A stretch of DNA of 64,000 nt from AP-15 sp963737145 (GTDB taxonomy: Bacteria > Pseudomonadota > Alphaproteobacteria > ATCC43930 > CGMCC-115725). A program made the translations under genes and the position numbers. The DNA lies in the NCBI GenBank assembly GCA_963737145.1, contig CAVTRO010000007.1:310001-374000 (forward strand). The letters are read 5' to 3'. Shown one piece after another: positions 26,411 through 35,814 of this stretch. A model generated the notes under the pieces. That model had not been told where the DNA came from and made no database searches. It saw only the letters and a program-made list of their open reading frames with translations. Each line of letters opens with the position of its first letter. Position 1 is the first letter of the stretch.

Positions 26411-28451
26411 ATGAGCTTGAGCCTAACCAAACCTAACCGGGACGAGCTGGCGCTATTCTTGTCGGCGGCGGGTTCGGTCTGCGACCCCGAAGCGGTCGAG
26501 GCCTTAATCGACGGCGTCCTGGCCGCCCCCACCGAAATCGGGACCAGCTGGCAGGCGCTCGTCGCCCACCCTATGCCGCAACGCCTTGCCGGCTCTCTCG
26601 AGGCGCTGCGGGCCGCGAAGGCCGCCGACTACCACGACGGCCTATCACGCGATGATTTCGCTCGACTGCCGCGAGCGGTGCGCCTCGCCCGCTTGCGGCA
26701 GGAACTGGCCTCGCGCGGACTCGAAGGGTTCATCGTGCCGCGCGCCGACGAGCATCAGGGGGAATACGTGCCGCCACGCGGGCAGCGTCTCGCCTGGCTG
26801 ACCGGCTTCACCGGGTCGGCTGGTCTCGCGATAGTATTGCGCGACCGCGCCGCGGTGTTTGTCGATGGGCGGTACACATTGCAGGCGGCCGCTCAGATCG
26901 ATACCGGCTCGTTCGAAATCCATCACCTGGTGGAGGAACCACCGGCGCAATGGCTCGCCGCGGCGCTCAAAAAGGGTGAGGTTGTTGGCTACGATCCCTG
27001 GCTGCACACGCCGCACGAGGTGGAGCGGTTTCGCGGTACGGCGGAGAAGGCCGGCGCTGAGTTCCGCGCAGTTAATGACAATCCGCTCGACAGGGTTTGG
27101 GCGGACCAACCGGCAGCGCCGATCGCACCCGTCGTACCGCATCCCGAGCAATTCTCGGGCGAGAGCGCTGAGTCGAAACGCACCCGCCTCGGACGTGCTT
27201 TGCAACAGGATGGAGTCGCGGCGGTCGTGCTGACGATGCCGGAATCGATCGCGTGGCTGCTCAACATTCGCGGCGGCGACGTACCGCACACGCCGCTGCC
27301 ATTATCATTTGCGATCCTGCGGCAGGACGGTTCCGTCGGCCTTTTTATCGACCGGCGCAAGCTCGTCCCCGGCCTCGAACGCCATCTCGGCAACGCCGTC
27401 ACCGTGCTGCCGCCCGAGCAACTGGGAGCGGCGCTCGACGCGCTCGCGGCCGAAGGCGGCCGGGTGCAGGCCGATCCTGCGACCGCCGCCTCCTGGGTGT
27501 TCGACCGGCTGACAAAAGCGGGAGCGAAGATCCATCGCGCCGCCGACCCCTGTCTGTTGCCGAAGGCGTGCAAGAACGCCGCTGAAATCGACGGCACCCG
27601 CGCAGCCCATCGCCGCGACGGCGCGGCACTGACCCGCTTCCTCGCCTGGCTCGCGCGCGAAGCGCCAAGTGGCCGGCTTTCCGAGATCGCCGCCAGCGAC
27701 CGGCTGGAGGCGCTCCGCCGGGAAGGCGCGCATTTCCGCGATCTCAGCTTCCCGACGATTTCGGGGGCCGGCTCGAACGGCGCGATCGTGCACTACTGGG
27801 CGATGCCGGAAACCGAGAAGCGCCTCGAACCGGGCATGCTTTACCTGCTCGAACTCGGGCGCCCAGTATCTTGACGGCACCACCGACGTGACGCGGACGA
27901 TCGCTGTCGGCGAGCCTTCGGCGGAGATGCGCGACCAATTCACCCGCGTGCTGAAGGGCCACATCGCTCTCGCGCTGACACGGTTTCCCAAGGGCACGAC
28001 GGGGACGCAACTCGACGGCTTTGCGCGCCGCGCGCTGTGGCAGGAGGGGCTCGACTACGATCACGGCACCGGGCACGGCGTCGGCAGCTATCTCGGGGTG
28101 CACGAGGGCCCGCAGCGCATCTCCAAGGCCCCGAACACGCAACCGCTGCTGCCCGGCATGATCGTCTCGAACGAGCCCGGCTATTACAAAACCGGCGCCT
28201 ACGGCATCCGCATCGAAAATCTCGTGCTGGTGCAGCCAGCCAACGGCCCGGCCGAGCGCGAGATCCTCGGCTTCGAAACCTTGACCCTAACCCCGATCGA
28301 CCGCAACCTGATTGAGCCGTCGTTGCTCGGTGAAGATGAGATCGCCTGGCTCAACGCGTATCATACGCGGATCCGCGAGGAGCTGACCCCGCTGGTCGAC
28401 GCGGATACTGCGCGCTGGCTCGCCGAAGCGACCCAACCGATCGCAGAATGA
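26411..28451 (+). pseudogene. M24 family aminopeptidase P (Xaa-Pro aminopeptidase), one frameshift
   Basis: Cleaves N-terminal residues before proline using two Mn ions. Creatinase-like N-domains (RLARLRQELASRGLEGFIVP; LTGFTGSAGLAIVLRDRAAV) precede the pita-bread catalytic domain. The frame breaks at about 27855: CTCGAACTCGGG should be CTCGACTCGGG (one extra A), after which YLDGTTDVTRTIAVG with the two metal Asp residues, GTGHGVGSYLGVHEGPQ (His), SNEPGYY (Glu) and GIRIENL (Glu) continue to 28451. Corrected length is 679 aa. The first 95 residues or so precede the normal family start and match nothing I recognise. All metal ligands are retained, so sequence error is likely. Confidence 0.85.
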
Positions 28452-29635
28452 CCGAGCCGCAAGGCAGTGAGTTGTTTCCGGCGCCCGACGCGGTCGAGGC
28501 CGACCGCGCGCGGGATTTGACGACCGGTCTGCTCCCGTCCCAGTTGCTGCGCGAAGCGGTGGCGCAAGGCCGGGAAATCCTGTCGCCGCAGCCGATCGGC
28601 GACGATCAGATCCAGCCGGCCAGCATCGATCTGCGGCTCGGCGAGGTCGCCTACCGGGTGCGGGCGAGCTTTCTGCCCGGCGCGCGGGCGAGCGTGCGCG
28701 ACAAGCTCGAGCTCCTCTCGATGCACCGCATCGAATTGACGGAGGGCGCGGTTCTCGAAAAGGACTGCGTTTATATTGTCCCGTTGCTCGAATATGTGTC
28801 GCTGCGGAAACGCACCTCGGCGGCCGCCAACCCGAAGAGCTCGACCGGGCGGCTCGATGTCTTTGCCCGGGTCATCACCGATTACGGCGCCGAATTCGAC
28901 CGCGTCCGCGAGGGCTACAAGGGTCCGCTCTTTGCCGAGATCTCGCCGCGCGCCTTCAGCATTCTCGTGCGCACCGGCTCTCGCCTGGTGCAATTGCGCA
29001 TCCGCCGCGGCTCGCCCGGGTTCAGCGATACGGCGCTGCGCCGGCTGCACGAGGAGGTCGGGCTGATGGATGGTCCGGCCGGGCCGCAGACGATCCGCAA
29101 CGGGCTCGCCTTTACCGTCGATGTTGCCGGCGACGATGCGACCGGGATCGTCGGGTACAAGGCGCGCCGGCATACCGATGTGATCGATATCGAGCGCAGC
29201 CTTTATTACGATCCCCGCGACTTTTGGGAGCCGGTCTACTCGCATCGAGGTCCAGGGGACCAGGGGGGGATCGTGCTCGATCCCAACGATTTCTACATCC
29301 TCGCGTCGCGCGAGGCGGTCGTGGTGCCGCCCGACCACGCCGCCGAGATGTTGCCCTACGACACCTTTGTCGGCGAATTCCGGGTGCATTACGCCGGGTT
29401 TTTCGATCCGGGCTTCGGCGCGCCCGAGACCGGCGGGGCCGGTAGCCGCGCCGTCCTCGAAGTGCGCTCGCACGAAGTGCCGTTCCTTATCGAGGACGGC
29501 CAGATCGTCGGCCGCCTCGTCTATGAACGGCTGATTGCCCGCCCCGACAAACTTTACGGCACCCCGATCGGCTCCTCCTACCAACGCCAAGGCCTGGCGT
29601 TGTCAAAGCACTTCAAGCCGTTCGTGCCCCGGTAA
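28448..29635 (+). CDS. dcd: 2'-deoxycytidine 5'-triphosphate deaminase, long form
   Basis: 395 aa. Converts dCTP to dUTP for thymidylate synthesis. This is the long alphaproteobacterial type with two dUTPase-like domains in one chain rather than the about 190-aa E. coli form. Seen: DDQIQPASIDLRLGEVAYRV, AAANPKSSTGRLDVFARVIT with the catalytic-type region, AEISPRAFSILVRTGSRL, and in the second half FVGEFRVHYAGFFDPGFG. The ATG overlaps the stop of the aminopeptidase gene (ATGA). Confidence 0.88.
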   Translation: MTEPQGSELFPAPDAVEADRARDLTTGLLPSQLLREAVAQGREILSPQPIGDDQIQPASIDLRLGEVAYRVRASFLPGARASVRDKLELLSMHRIELTEGAVLEKDCVYIVPLLEYVSLRKRTSAAANPKSSTGRLDVFARVITDYGAEFDRVREGYKGPLFAEISPRAFSILVRTGSRLVQLRIRRGSPGFSDTALRRLHEEVGLMDGPAGPQTIRNGLAFTVDVAGDDATGIVGYKARRHTDVIDIERSLYYDPRDFWEPVYSHRGPGDQGGIVLDPNDFYILASREAVVVPPDHAAEMLPYDTFVGEFRVHYAGFFDPGFGAPETGGAGSRAVLEVRSHEVPFLIEDGQIVGRLVYERLIARPDKLYGTPIGSSYQRQGLALSKHFKPFVPR

Positions 29636-29671
29636 AGCAGATTTCGATCGGGCTCCATCCCCCCTTCCAGC

Positions 29672-29777
29672 TGTCATTGCGACCCGCGGGCTTGGCCCGC
29701 GGGAAGCAGCCTCGGGCCCGCCGAGAACTCCCCGGCACGAGATTGCTTCGTCGCGCGATGCGCGCCTGGCAATGACA
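29672..29777. repeat. REP-like composite element, family A
   Basis: Outer arms TGTCATTGCG / (T)GGCAATGACA, with an inner GAGATTGCTTCGTCGC block and a separate 9-bp hairpin CCCGCGGGC-TTG-GCCCGCGGG at 29683-29703. It fills the gap between convergent dcd and the Nudix gene and could terminate both transcripts. Confidence 0.7.
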
Positions 29778-29811
29778 GGGGCAATTTGGTCGAACTCTGG
29801 TCTAATTGCGC

Positions 29812-30435
29812 CTAATCGACCGCCCACAGCCGGCGGACGCGGTCGCGGTGGCGGAGAAGCCAGTAGAGGCCGATCAGGGTGTGGCCGCTTTCGATCCCGC
29901 CTTGGTCGAGCAGAGCCTCGATTTCGGCGAGAGTTTTGACGGCGACGCGGATGTCTTCGTGCTCTTCCGCTAGGCCGTGCACGCCGCCGGCGGCCCTTGC
30001 ATCGACGCGGCCGCAGAACAGGAACACGCTCTCGTCGGAGCCGCCTGGCGAGGGCAGATAGCGCTGGATCGGGATCGGCTCGCCGATTAGTGCGAGCCCG
30101 GTTTCCTCCTGCGTTTCGCGGATCGCAACGGCGGCAGGCGTTCCGCCGCTGTCGACGAGGCCGGCGGCCGTCTCGATCTGCCACGGCGAGCTGCCGGCGA
30201 GCAACGCCGGAAGGCGTAACTGCTCGACCAGCACGACGCTTTCCCGGCCGGGGTCGTACAGCACGATCGCAGCCGCTTCCCCGCGCCGCAGCACGTCATA
30301 AGTGCGCATGGCGCTCCACTCGCCGGAGAACAGACGATGCCGGAAACGGAAAACGTCCACCCGCAGAAACCGCTCGAACGGCGTTGTCGCCTCGACGATC
30401 TCGACATCCGGATGCATCTGGGGCGTGTCGTTCAA
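29812..30435 (-). CDS. Nudix hydrolase, ADP-ribose/nucleoside-diphosphate-sugar pyrophosphatase type
   Basis: 207 aa. The Nudix box is AGLVDSGGTPAAVAIRETQEETGL: the REUXEEXGU core (RETQEETGL) is intact, while the first conserved Glu of the consensus is Gly. The N-terminal FRFRHRLFSGEWSAMRTYDV and ESVVLVEQLRLPALLAGSSP are as in NudF-like ADP-sugar pyrophosphatases. Its ATG overlaps the histidine kinase stop by 4 nt, so it is probably the last gene of the fabI operon. Confidence 0.85.
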   Translation of the reverse strand: MNDTPQMHPDVEIVEATTPFERFLRVDVFRFRHRLFSGEWSAMRTYDVLRRGEAAAIVLYDPGRESVVLVEQLRLPALLAGSSPWQIETAAGLVDSGGTPAAVAIRETQEETGLALIGEPIPIQRYLPSPGGSDESVFLFCGRVDARAAGGVHGLAEEHEDIRVAVKTLAEIEALLDQGGIESGHTLIGLYWLLRHRDRVRRLWAVD

Positions 30436-32567
30436 GCCGATGCTCCCGCCGCGGCGGCCGGCTCTGCAGCGTGAAGGCCGCGCGGCAGCCGTATCGTGAA
30501 TTCGGTGAACTCGCCCGGGCGGCTGTCGACAGTGATCATGCCGCCATGCTGTTGCACGACGATCTCGTAGCTGATCGACAGACCGAGCCCGGTGCCTTCG
30601 CCGGTCGGCTTGGTCGTGAAGAACGGCGTGAACAGCTTCGAGCGCACCTCGGGCGGCATCCCGACGCCGTTGTCCCGCACTCTGATCTCGACCTGGTCGC
30701 CGAGATCGCGCGTCGACACCCGCAATGACGGCTGAAATCCCGGGTCCGTCCCCTCCTGCCGGCGCTTGTTCGCTGCGTAGAAGCCGTTGCCGAACAGGTT
30801 TAAGAGCACCCGGGTAATGTCCTGCGGTACGAGTTCGATCGGACGGAGTTTGCTATCGAGGTCGCGCTCCAAGGTGATGTTGAAGCTCTTGTCTCGCGCG
30901 CGGGCGCCGTGAAACGCCAAATTCAGCGCTTCCTCGACGAGCGCGTTGAGGTCGGTTGCGCGGCGCTCGCCGGAGCCGCCGCGCGAATGCAGCAGCATGC
31001 TGGTCACAATCCCGTCGGCGCGCCGCCCGTGCTCGGCAATCTTCGCTAGATTGGCGGTCAGGGTCGCGATCAGCTCGTCCTGCTCGGCGCCGGGAGAAGC
31101 GATCGTATCCCGCAGCTCCTGCAGCAATTCGCGGGAGAGCTCGGCAAAGTTGTTTACAAAATTGAGCGGGTTCTTGATCTCGTGCGCGATGCCGGCGGTG
31201 AGCTGGCCCAGGGAAGCCATCTTCTCGGCATGGATCAGATTGGCCTGCGCTTGTTTCAATTGCTCGTGCGCCACCCGCAAATCGCGCTCGCGCCGGCGCT
31301 GCTCCTCGAACAGCTTGGCATTGCGCACGGCGAGCGCCGACTGGGTCGCGAAAGCCTCGATCAGGCTGACGACCTCCTTGGAGAATTCGCCCGCCTCGCG
31401 CCGGGCGACGACGAGTCCCCCAAGTATATCCTGCTCGTGCAACAGAGGCGCGGCGATCAGGGAACGGTACCCCAAGCGGGCAAGGGTATCGGACAATTTG
31501 GGCAGCCCGAGCTTTTGCTCTCCGTGGAGGTCGCGGATCTGCGCCGGCGAGCCGGCGACTGCCGCGGCGCTGATCGCCCCTTCGCCAAAGCGGATCGGCG
31601 ATGCCCGCAACTGCTCGATCAGGGCCGGTTCCGTGCCGTGGCTGGTGCGAAACTGGAATTCGCGCGCCGCCTCGTCGAACTCATAGATCATGCCGGCTTG
31701 CGCATGGGAAAATTCGACCGCCCGGGCGGCGACGATCGACAGCACGCCTTCGAGATCGAGGGTCGAGCTGACGGCCCGCCCGACCGCGCGCAATGCCTCG
31801 AGCTGCGCCAATGTCTCACGCAGCTCCCTCAAGGTGTCGCGAAAGGCCGCCAGGGTCTGCGCCATCGCACCGATCTCGTCGCGCCCAGCCTCGGGGATGG
31901 GCACGGCGAGGTTGCCGGCGTTCAAGCCGTCCATCGCCACCGTCAGGCGGCGCAAGGGCACGACGATCGAGCGCAGGATCAGGATAGTGAGCAGGACCCC
32001 GATAACGACGGCGGCCGCAACGACGATCTGCGAGAGCCGTGTCGCACTTTCGGCTTCGGCGACGACGCGCTGCCGGGCGGCGATCGCGGCGCCGGTCAGT
32101 TCCTGGACGATCGACGCGATCAGCTGATCGGCGACGAGACTGTGCTGCCGCGCCCGGGCCAGCAAGGAGTTGCCGATCACCCGGCGGTCATCGGTGTATT
32201 CGTCGACCGCCTTGCTCGCAAAATCCTCGTATTGCGCGATCTCGCTGCGGAGAGTCGCGATCCGCTGCGGGTTCCAGGGCTCCAACTGGTTGAGGTGCTG
32301 TTCCACTCGGGCGCGGGCCGCGGCGGCGTTCCGTTCAGCCATCATCAATTGACTGACCGCCAGGTCCGTCATCCAATAACGCAACTCGCCGAAGGCGATT
32401 TGCGCGCTGTTCGCTTCTTCGATGCTTTTGAGGAGCTCGGCTGCGGTGACCATCCCCGCCGAATTCTCGGCGATCTTTTTGGTCAGGTAGGCATTTGTCG
32501 CGATCAGGACTAACAGGCCGGCGCAGGTCAGCAGCATCAGCCGCGTCCGGATCGTCAGCCGGGCCAT
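30432..32567 (-). CDS. Membrane sensor histidine kinase (HAMP-GAF-HisKA-HATPase)
   Basis: 711 aa. TM1 at about residues 9-27, a helical periplasmic domain (about 30-180), TM2 at about 181-200, HAMP to about 250, GAF domain about 260-415, coiled coil, then HisKA with the phospho-acceptor His462 (GIAHEIKNPLNFVNNFAELS). The HATPase has N box NLFGNGFYAANK, G1 RVRDNGVGMP and G2 PTGEGTGLGLSISYEI. No response regulator is adjacent, so its output is unknown. A secreted c-heme DUF3365 gene lies just upstream on the same strand and is a candidate periplasmic partner. Confidence 0.9.
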   Translation of the reverse strand: MARLTIRTRLMLLTCAGLLVLIATNAYLTKKIAENSAGMVTAAELLKSIEEANSAQIAFGELRYWMTDLAVSQLMMAERNAAAARARVEQHLNQLEPWNPQRIATLRSEIAQYEDFASKAVDEYTDDRRVIGNSLLARARQHSLVADQLIASIVQELTGAAIAARQRVVAEAESATRLSQIVVAAAVVIGVLLTILILRSIVVPLRRLTVAMDGLNAGNLAVPIPEAGRDEIGAMAQTLAAFRDTLRELRETLAQLEALRAVGRAVSSTLDLEGVLSIVAARAVEFSHAQAGMIYEFDEAAREFQFRTSHGTEPALIEQLRASPIRFGEGAISAAAVAGSPAQIRDLHGEQKLGLPKLSDTLARLGYRSLIAAPLLHEQDILGGLVVARREAGEFSKEVVSLIEAFATQSALAVRNAKLFEEQRRRERDLRVAHEQLKQAQANLIHAEKMASLGQLTAGIAHEIKNPLNFVNNFAELSRELLQELRDTIASPGAEQDELIATLTANLAKIAEHGRRADGIVTSMLLHSRGGSGERRATDLNALVEEALNLAFHGARARDKSFNITLERDLDSKLRPIELVPQDITRVLLNLFGNGFYAANKRRQEGTDPGFQPSLRVSTRDLGDQVEIRVRDNGVGMPPEVRSKLFTPFFTTKPTGEGTGLGLSISYEIVVQQHGGMITVDSRPGEFTEFTIRLPRGLHAAEPAAAAGASA

Positions 32568-32588
32568 TAGCGGATGCCTCCGCCCCCC

Positions 32589-32622
32589 CGGTTCAATGAT
32601 CTCGCCGGTTCAATGATCCCGC
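32589..32622. repeat. Two 17-bp direct repeats
   Basis: CGGTTCAATGATCTCGC at 32589-32605 and CGGTTCAATGATCCCGC at 32606-32622, one mismatch, in the 59-nt gap between the DUF3365 and histidine kinase genes. Confidence 0.7.
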
Positions 32623-32626
32623 CGGA

Positions 32627-33391
32627 TCAACGATAAAGGGTGATGCTGATCACCGCGCCAAGGTCGTTCAGCTTCCCGCCCTCCTTTGGATAACCGGTGA
32701 TGTCCATTTCGCCCTTTGGCGAACCGTGGCACGCGAGGCAGGATTCCACGTAATACTCCGGCACCGCGAGCCGAAATGCCGGCCGCCCATTGGTCTCGAC
32801 CTCAGCGGAGAACGGTTGGCCTCTTGGCCAAGCCGGATCGAGGAGCCGCTTCTCGATAACTTGGGTCTCCCACGGGTCGGGGCGCGCCTTGCGGTTGCGG
32901 ACGAGCTCCAAGGGCGCCGTAACCTTGACCTCCGCTTCACCCTTCGCCAGCCGATCAAAGCTTTCGGCGATCAACCGGGCAAAGACCGCCGGGATAAAGC
33001 CTTTGAACCCGGTTCCTTTCTCGTTGATCGTCGCCTGATTGTCGTCGACGACCTCGACGATTGCCGCCATCATCGCCCGCAGCAACCGCCCCTCATGTGT
33101 CGCGGGATCGAGCTTTCTCGGGTCAACCCCGGTGTTCTTCTTGTATTGCGCCACTGCCTGGTCGAGCACTACTTCTCCCGTCAAGCGCTTGTCACCGAGC
33201 TGCGGATTGTTGATCAGATCCTGTTGGTCGGAGATGACCGTGCGGGCGTCGCGCAACATTTCCGCCAAACTTTGCGCGATCGCCATATCGTCCTCGGCCG
33301 GCGCCGCGCTCGCCGCCGCGCAGGTGACGAAGACGAGGTAAAGCGCGACGATACTCCGGACCGGCAAGTATGACGCCTGCACCGCGGTCAC
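32627..33391 (-). CDS. Periplasmic c-type haem protein with DUF3365 (Tll0287-like) domain
   Basis: 254 aa. The signal peptide ends near CAAASA|AP. The mature part is a DUF3365 domain with a CLACH c-type haem-binding motif at about residues 218-222 and the family tail GYPKEGGKLNDLGAVISITL. DUF3365 is found both as a stand-alone haem protein and as the sensor part of kinases and chemoreceptors; redox, O2 or NO sensing has been proposed. The start is GTG at 33391, overlapping the fabI stop (GTGA). With the histidine kinase 59 nt downstream it may form a two-piece periplasmic sensor. Confidence 0.82.
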   Translation of the reverse strand: MTAVQASYLPVRSIVALYLVFVTCAAASAAPAEDDMAIAQSLAEMLRDARTVISDQQDLINNPQLGDKRLTGEVVLDQAVAQYKKNTGVDPRKLDPATHEGRLLRAMMAAIVEVVDDNQATINEKGTGFKGFIPAVFARLIAESFDRLAKGEAEVKVTAPLELVRNRKARPDPWETQVIEKRLLDPAWPRGQPFSAEVETNGRPAFRLAVPEYYVESCLACHGSPKGEMDITGYPKEGGKLNDLGAVISITLYR

Positions 33392-34191
33392 ACCACCGAG
33401 ATGTCGGGGGCGTCGACCGCCTTCATGCCGACGACGTGATACCCACAATCGACATGATGGATTTCGCCGCTGACCCCGATGGATAGGTCGCTCAACAGAT
33501 AAAGGCCGGCGCCGCCGACATCCTCGATCGTGACATTGCGCTTGAGCGGTGAGTTGTACTGGTTCCATTTGAGGATGTAGCGGAAATCGCCGATCCCTGA
33601 GGCAGCCAGCGTCCGGATCGGTCCGGCTGAAATCGCGTTGACCCGGATATTCTGCCCGCCGAGATCGACCGCGAGATAGCGCACGCTCGCCTCGAGCGCC
33701 GCCTTGGCGACCCCCATGACATTGTAATTCGGCATCACCCGCTCGGCGCCGTAATAGGTCAAGGTCAAGAGGCTGCCGCCATTGGTCATCAATGGGGCCG
33801 CGCGCCGACAAACGTCGGTGAATGAGAAGCAGGAAATATCGAGCGTGCGCGCGAAATTCTCACGTGTCGTATCGACGTATTTCCCCCGGAGCGCGTTCGG
33901 GTCGGTATTGCCGATCGCGTGAACCGCGAAATCGAGTCGACCCCACCGCTCGCCGACCGCGGCGAAAACCGCTTCCAGGCTCCGTTCGTCGGTGACGTCG
34001 CACTCCACAACGAAATCGCTCCCGGCGTTTTCCGCGAGCGGGCGCACACGCTTGCCCAACGCCTCACCTTGATAAGTGAAGGCGAGCGAGGCACCGTGGG
34101 CGTAAAGCGTCTTCGCGATTCCCCAGGCGATCGACCGCTCGTTGGCGACGCCCATGATGAGGCCTTGCTTACCCGCCATCAGCGGCATCAT
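33388..34191 (-). CDS. fabI: Enoyl-[acyl-carrier-protein] reductase (NADH)
   Basis: 267 aa. Catalyses the last step of each fatty-acid elongation cycle. GLIMGVANERSIAWGIAKTL is the FabI nucleotide-binding start, and the catalytic Tyr-x6-Lys is in PNYNVMGVAKAALEASVRYL. NAISAGPIRTLAASGIGDF and NVTIEDVGGAGLYLLSDLSI complete the family pattern. The start ATGATG at 34191 has AAGGTGAGA upstream; the frame open to 34206 adds five residues. First gene of a minus-strand run with DUF3365, the histidine kinase and the Nudix hydrolase. Confidence 0.95.
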   Translation of the reverse strand: MMPLMAGKQGLIMGVANERSIAWGIAKTLYAHGASLAFTYQGEALGKRVRPLAENAGSDFVVECDVTDERSLEAVFAAVGERWGRLDFAVHAIGNTDPNALRGKYVDTTRENFARTLDISCFSFTDVCRRAAPLMTNGGSLLTLTYYGAERVMPNYNVMGVAKAALEASVRYLAVDLGGQNIRVNAISAGPIRTLAASGIGDFRYILKWNQYNSPLKRNVTIEDVGGAGLYLLSDLSIGVSGEIHHVDCGYHVVGMKAVDAPDISVV

Positions 34192-34319
34192 CTTCTCACC
34201 TTTCAATTTGCGGCGATCCTACACGAAGGAAAGCGCCGCGGCCAATCGGGGGCGCCCCGAAGATGGGACATCACCGGCCGCTCCTTGTTTAACAGCGGCG
34301 AGGGACCTAAGCTTTTGTG

Positions 34320-35675
34320 ATGACCTCTGCCGAGGAACAGGGCGGGCCACGCCGCGGCAAGCTGCGGCAGAATTTTGCGACGTTCGCCGCCTTTGCGATG
34401 TATTCGCTGCGCCGCTTCCTCGCCGATGGCTGTTTTTCCGCTTCGGGCGCGCTCAGCTATACGACGCTCGTCTCGCTGGTCCCGCTCGCTGTTATCGCCT
34501 TCGGCACGCTGTCCGCCTTTCCGATCTTCGCGCAGGTTCATGACGAGCTGGTGGCGCTGGCTTTTCGTACCCTGGTGCCGTCGATCGGCGAGCAGGCGGC
34601 TTGGTGGTTCCGCACCTTTGCCGATTCGGCGGCGCAGACCACGGCGATCGGGATTGCCGGGATTTCGGCGACCGGTATTCTGCTGCTGGTCACCGTCGAG
34701 GATCAGCTCAACCTGATCTGGCGAGTAACCTCGCCGCGTCCCTGGGTCCAGCGCATCCTCGCCTATTGGACCTTGATCACGCTCGGGCCACTCCTGATCG
34801 GCATCAGCTTTTCGCTGTCGACCTATTTCGAGCTCGCCGCGCGTCAGGTCGGCCTCGGGCAGGAAGCGGTCGCATGGTTTGCGAGCAGCTGGCTGCACTC
34901 ACTCGCCCGCGTGGTCCCAGCCGCCCTCGAATTCATCGCTCTGACGCTGCTCTATTGCCTCATACCGAACTGCGCTGTGCGCTGGCGCGACGGTGCGCTC
35001 GGCGCCTTAATTGCGACGGTCGCGATCGAGATTCTGAAAGTCGGCTTTTCGTTCTATATCGGCGTTTCGTCGTTTTATCAGACGGTGTACGGCGCGCTCG
35101 CGATCATCCCGATCTTTTTGTTGTGGATGTACATCTCGTGGATGGCGGTCCTGGTCGGCGCGGTGGTCGCCGCGGCGCTGCCGAATTGGCGCATCGACGA
35201 GCGGGTCGGCACGATACCGTCGGGCGGCGTGCGGCTCGGCTTCAGCTTGTCGTTGATTGCGTCGTTGGCTCGGGCGCAGCGGCGCGGCGAGTCGAGGTCC
35301 ACACCGGCGCTCGCCGCCGAGCTCGGCGTCGCAACGACAGTCATCGACGAGCATCTGCGGCCGCTCGCCGAGGCCGGTTTCACGGCTCATACGCAAGAGG
35401 GGTGCTGGGTATTGTCCTGGGCTCCCGAGACCGCGACATTGCACGATCTATACGAGGCGCTTCACCTGCCGCTCGCCGGCCGCTGGATGACACAGGCGGC
35501 CCAGCCGTGGCAACGGCAGGTGGCCCCGGCAATGGACCGCATCGTCAAGGCGGAGAGTGCCGCCATGGGCGTCACGATCGCCTCTCTTCTCGCCGAGACC
35601 ATCGAGCCTGGTCCGCGCCGGCGCAGCCGCTGGCGGCCGGCCGAGGCGGTGGCCGAAGAAGTGGCCTCGGAGTAA
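34320..35675 (+). CDS. YihY family inner membrane protein (UPF0761)
   Basis: 451 aa. Six hydrophobic segments in residues about 35-290 with the family blocks FLADGCFSASGALSYTTLVS, GALIATVAIEILKVGFSFYI and IIPIFLLWMYISWMAVLVGA. The C-terminal about 150 residues are a cytoplasmic domain with a winged-helix look (LAAELGVATTVIDEHLRPLA). Once called RNase BN, now regarded as a transporter-like family of unknown substrate. Divergent from fabI; ATG 34320 preferred over GTG 34317. Confidence 0.88.
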   Translation: MTSAEEQGGPRRGKLRQNFATFAAFAMYSLRRFLADGCFSASGALSYTTLVSLVPLAVIAFGTLSAFPIFAQVHDELVALAFRTLVPSIGEQAAWWFRTFADSAAQTTAIGIAGISATGILLLVTVEDQLNLIWRVTSPRPWVQRILAYWTLITLGPLLIGISFSLSTYFELAARQVGLGQEAVAWFASSWLHSLARVVPAALEFIALTLLYCLIPNCAVRWRDGALGALIATVAIEILKVGFSFYIGVSSFYQTVYGALAIIPIFLLWMYISWMAVLVGAVVAAALPNWRIDERVGTIPSGGVRLGFSLSLIASLARAQRRGESRSTPALAAELGVATTVIDEHLRPLAEAGFTAHTQEGCWVLSWAPETATLHDLYEALHLPLAGRWMTQAAQPWQRQVAPAMDRIVKAESAAMGVTIASLLAETIEPGPRRRSRWRPAEAVAEEVASE

Positions 35676-35708
35676 ATCGGATGCTTCACGAAATACCAGG
35701 AGGACGTT

Positions 35709-35789
35709 CGTCATTCCCGCGAAAGCGGGAATCCAGGGTCCCAACCGAGCAGCGGACGCCCTGGACCCCCGCTTTCGCGGGGGCGACGG
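35709..35789. repeat. REP-like palindromic element, family B
   Basis: The left arm CGTCATTCCCGCGAAAGCGG plus GAATCCAGGGTC pairs imperfectly with GCCCTGGACCCCCGCTTTCG plus CGGGGGCGACG. Each arm also contains its own CCGC(GAAA/TTT)GCGG hairpin. Lies between yihY and pdxH. Confidence 0.75.
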
Positions 35790-35814
35790 ATACATGCGCC
35801 GGTTTGGGTGTGGG

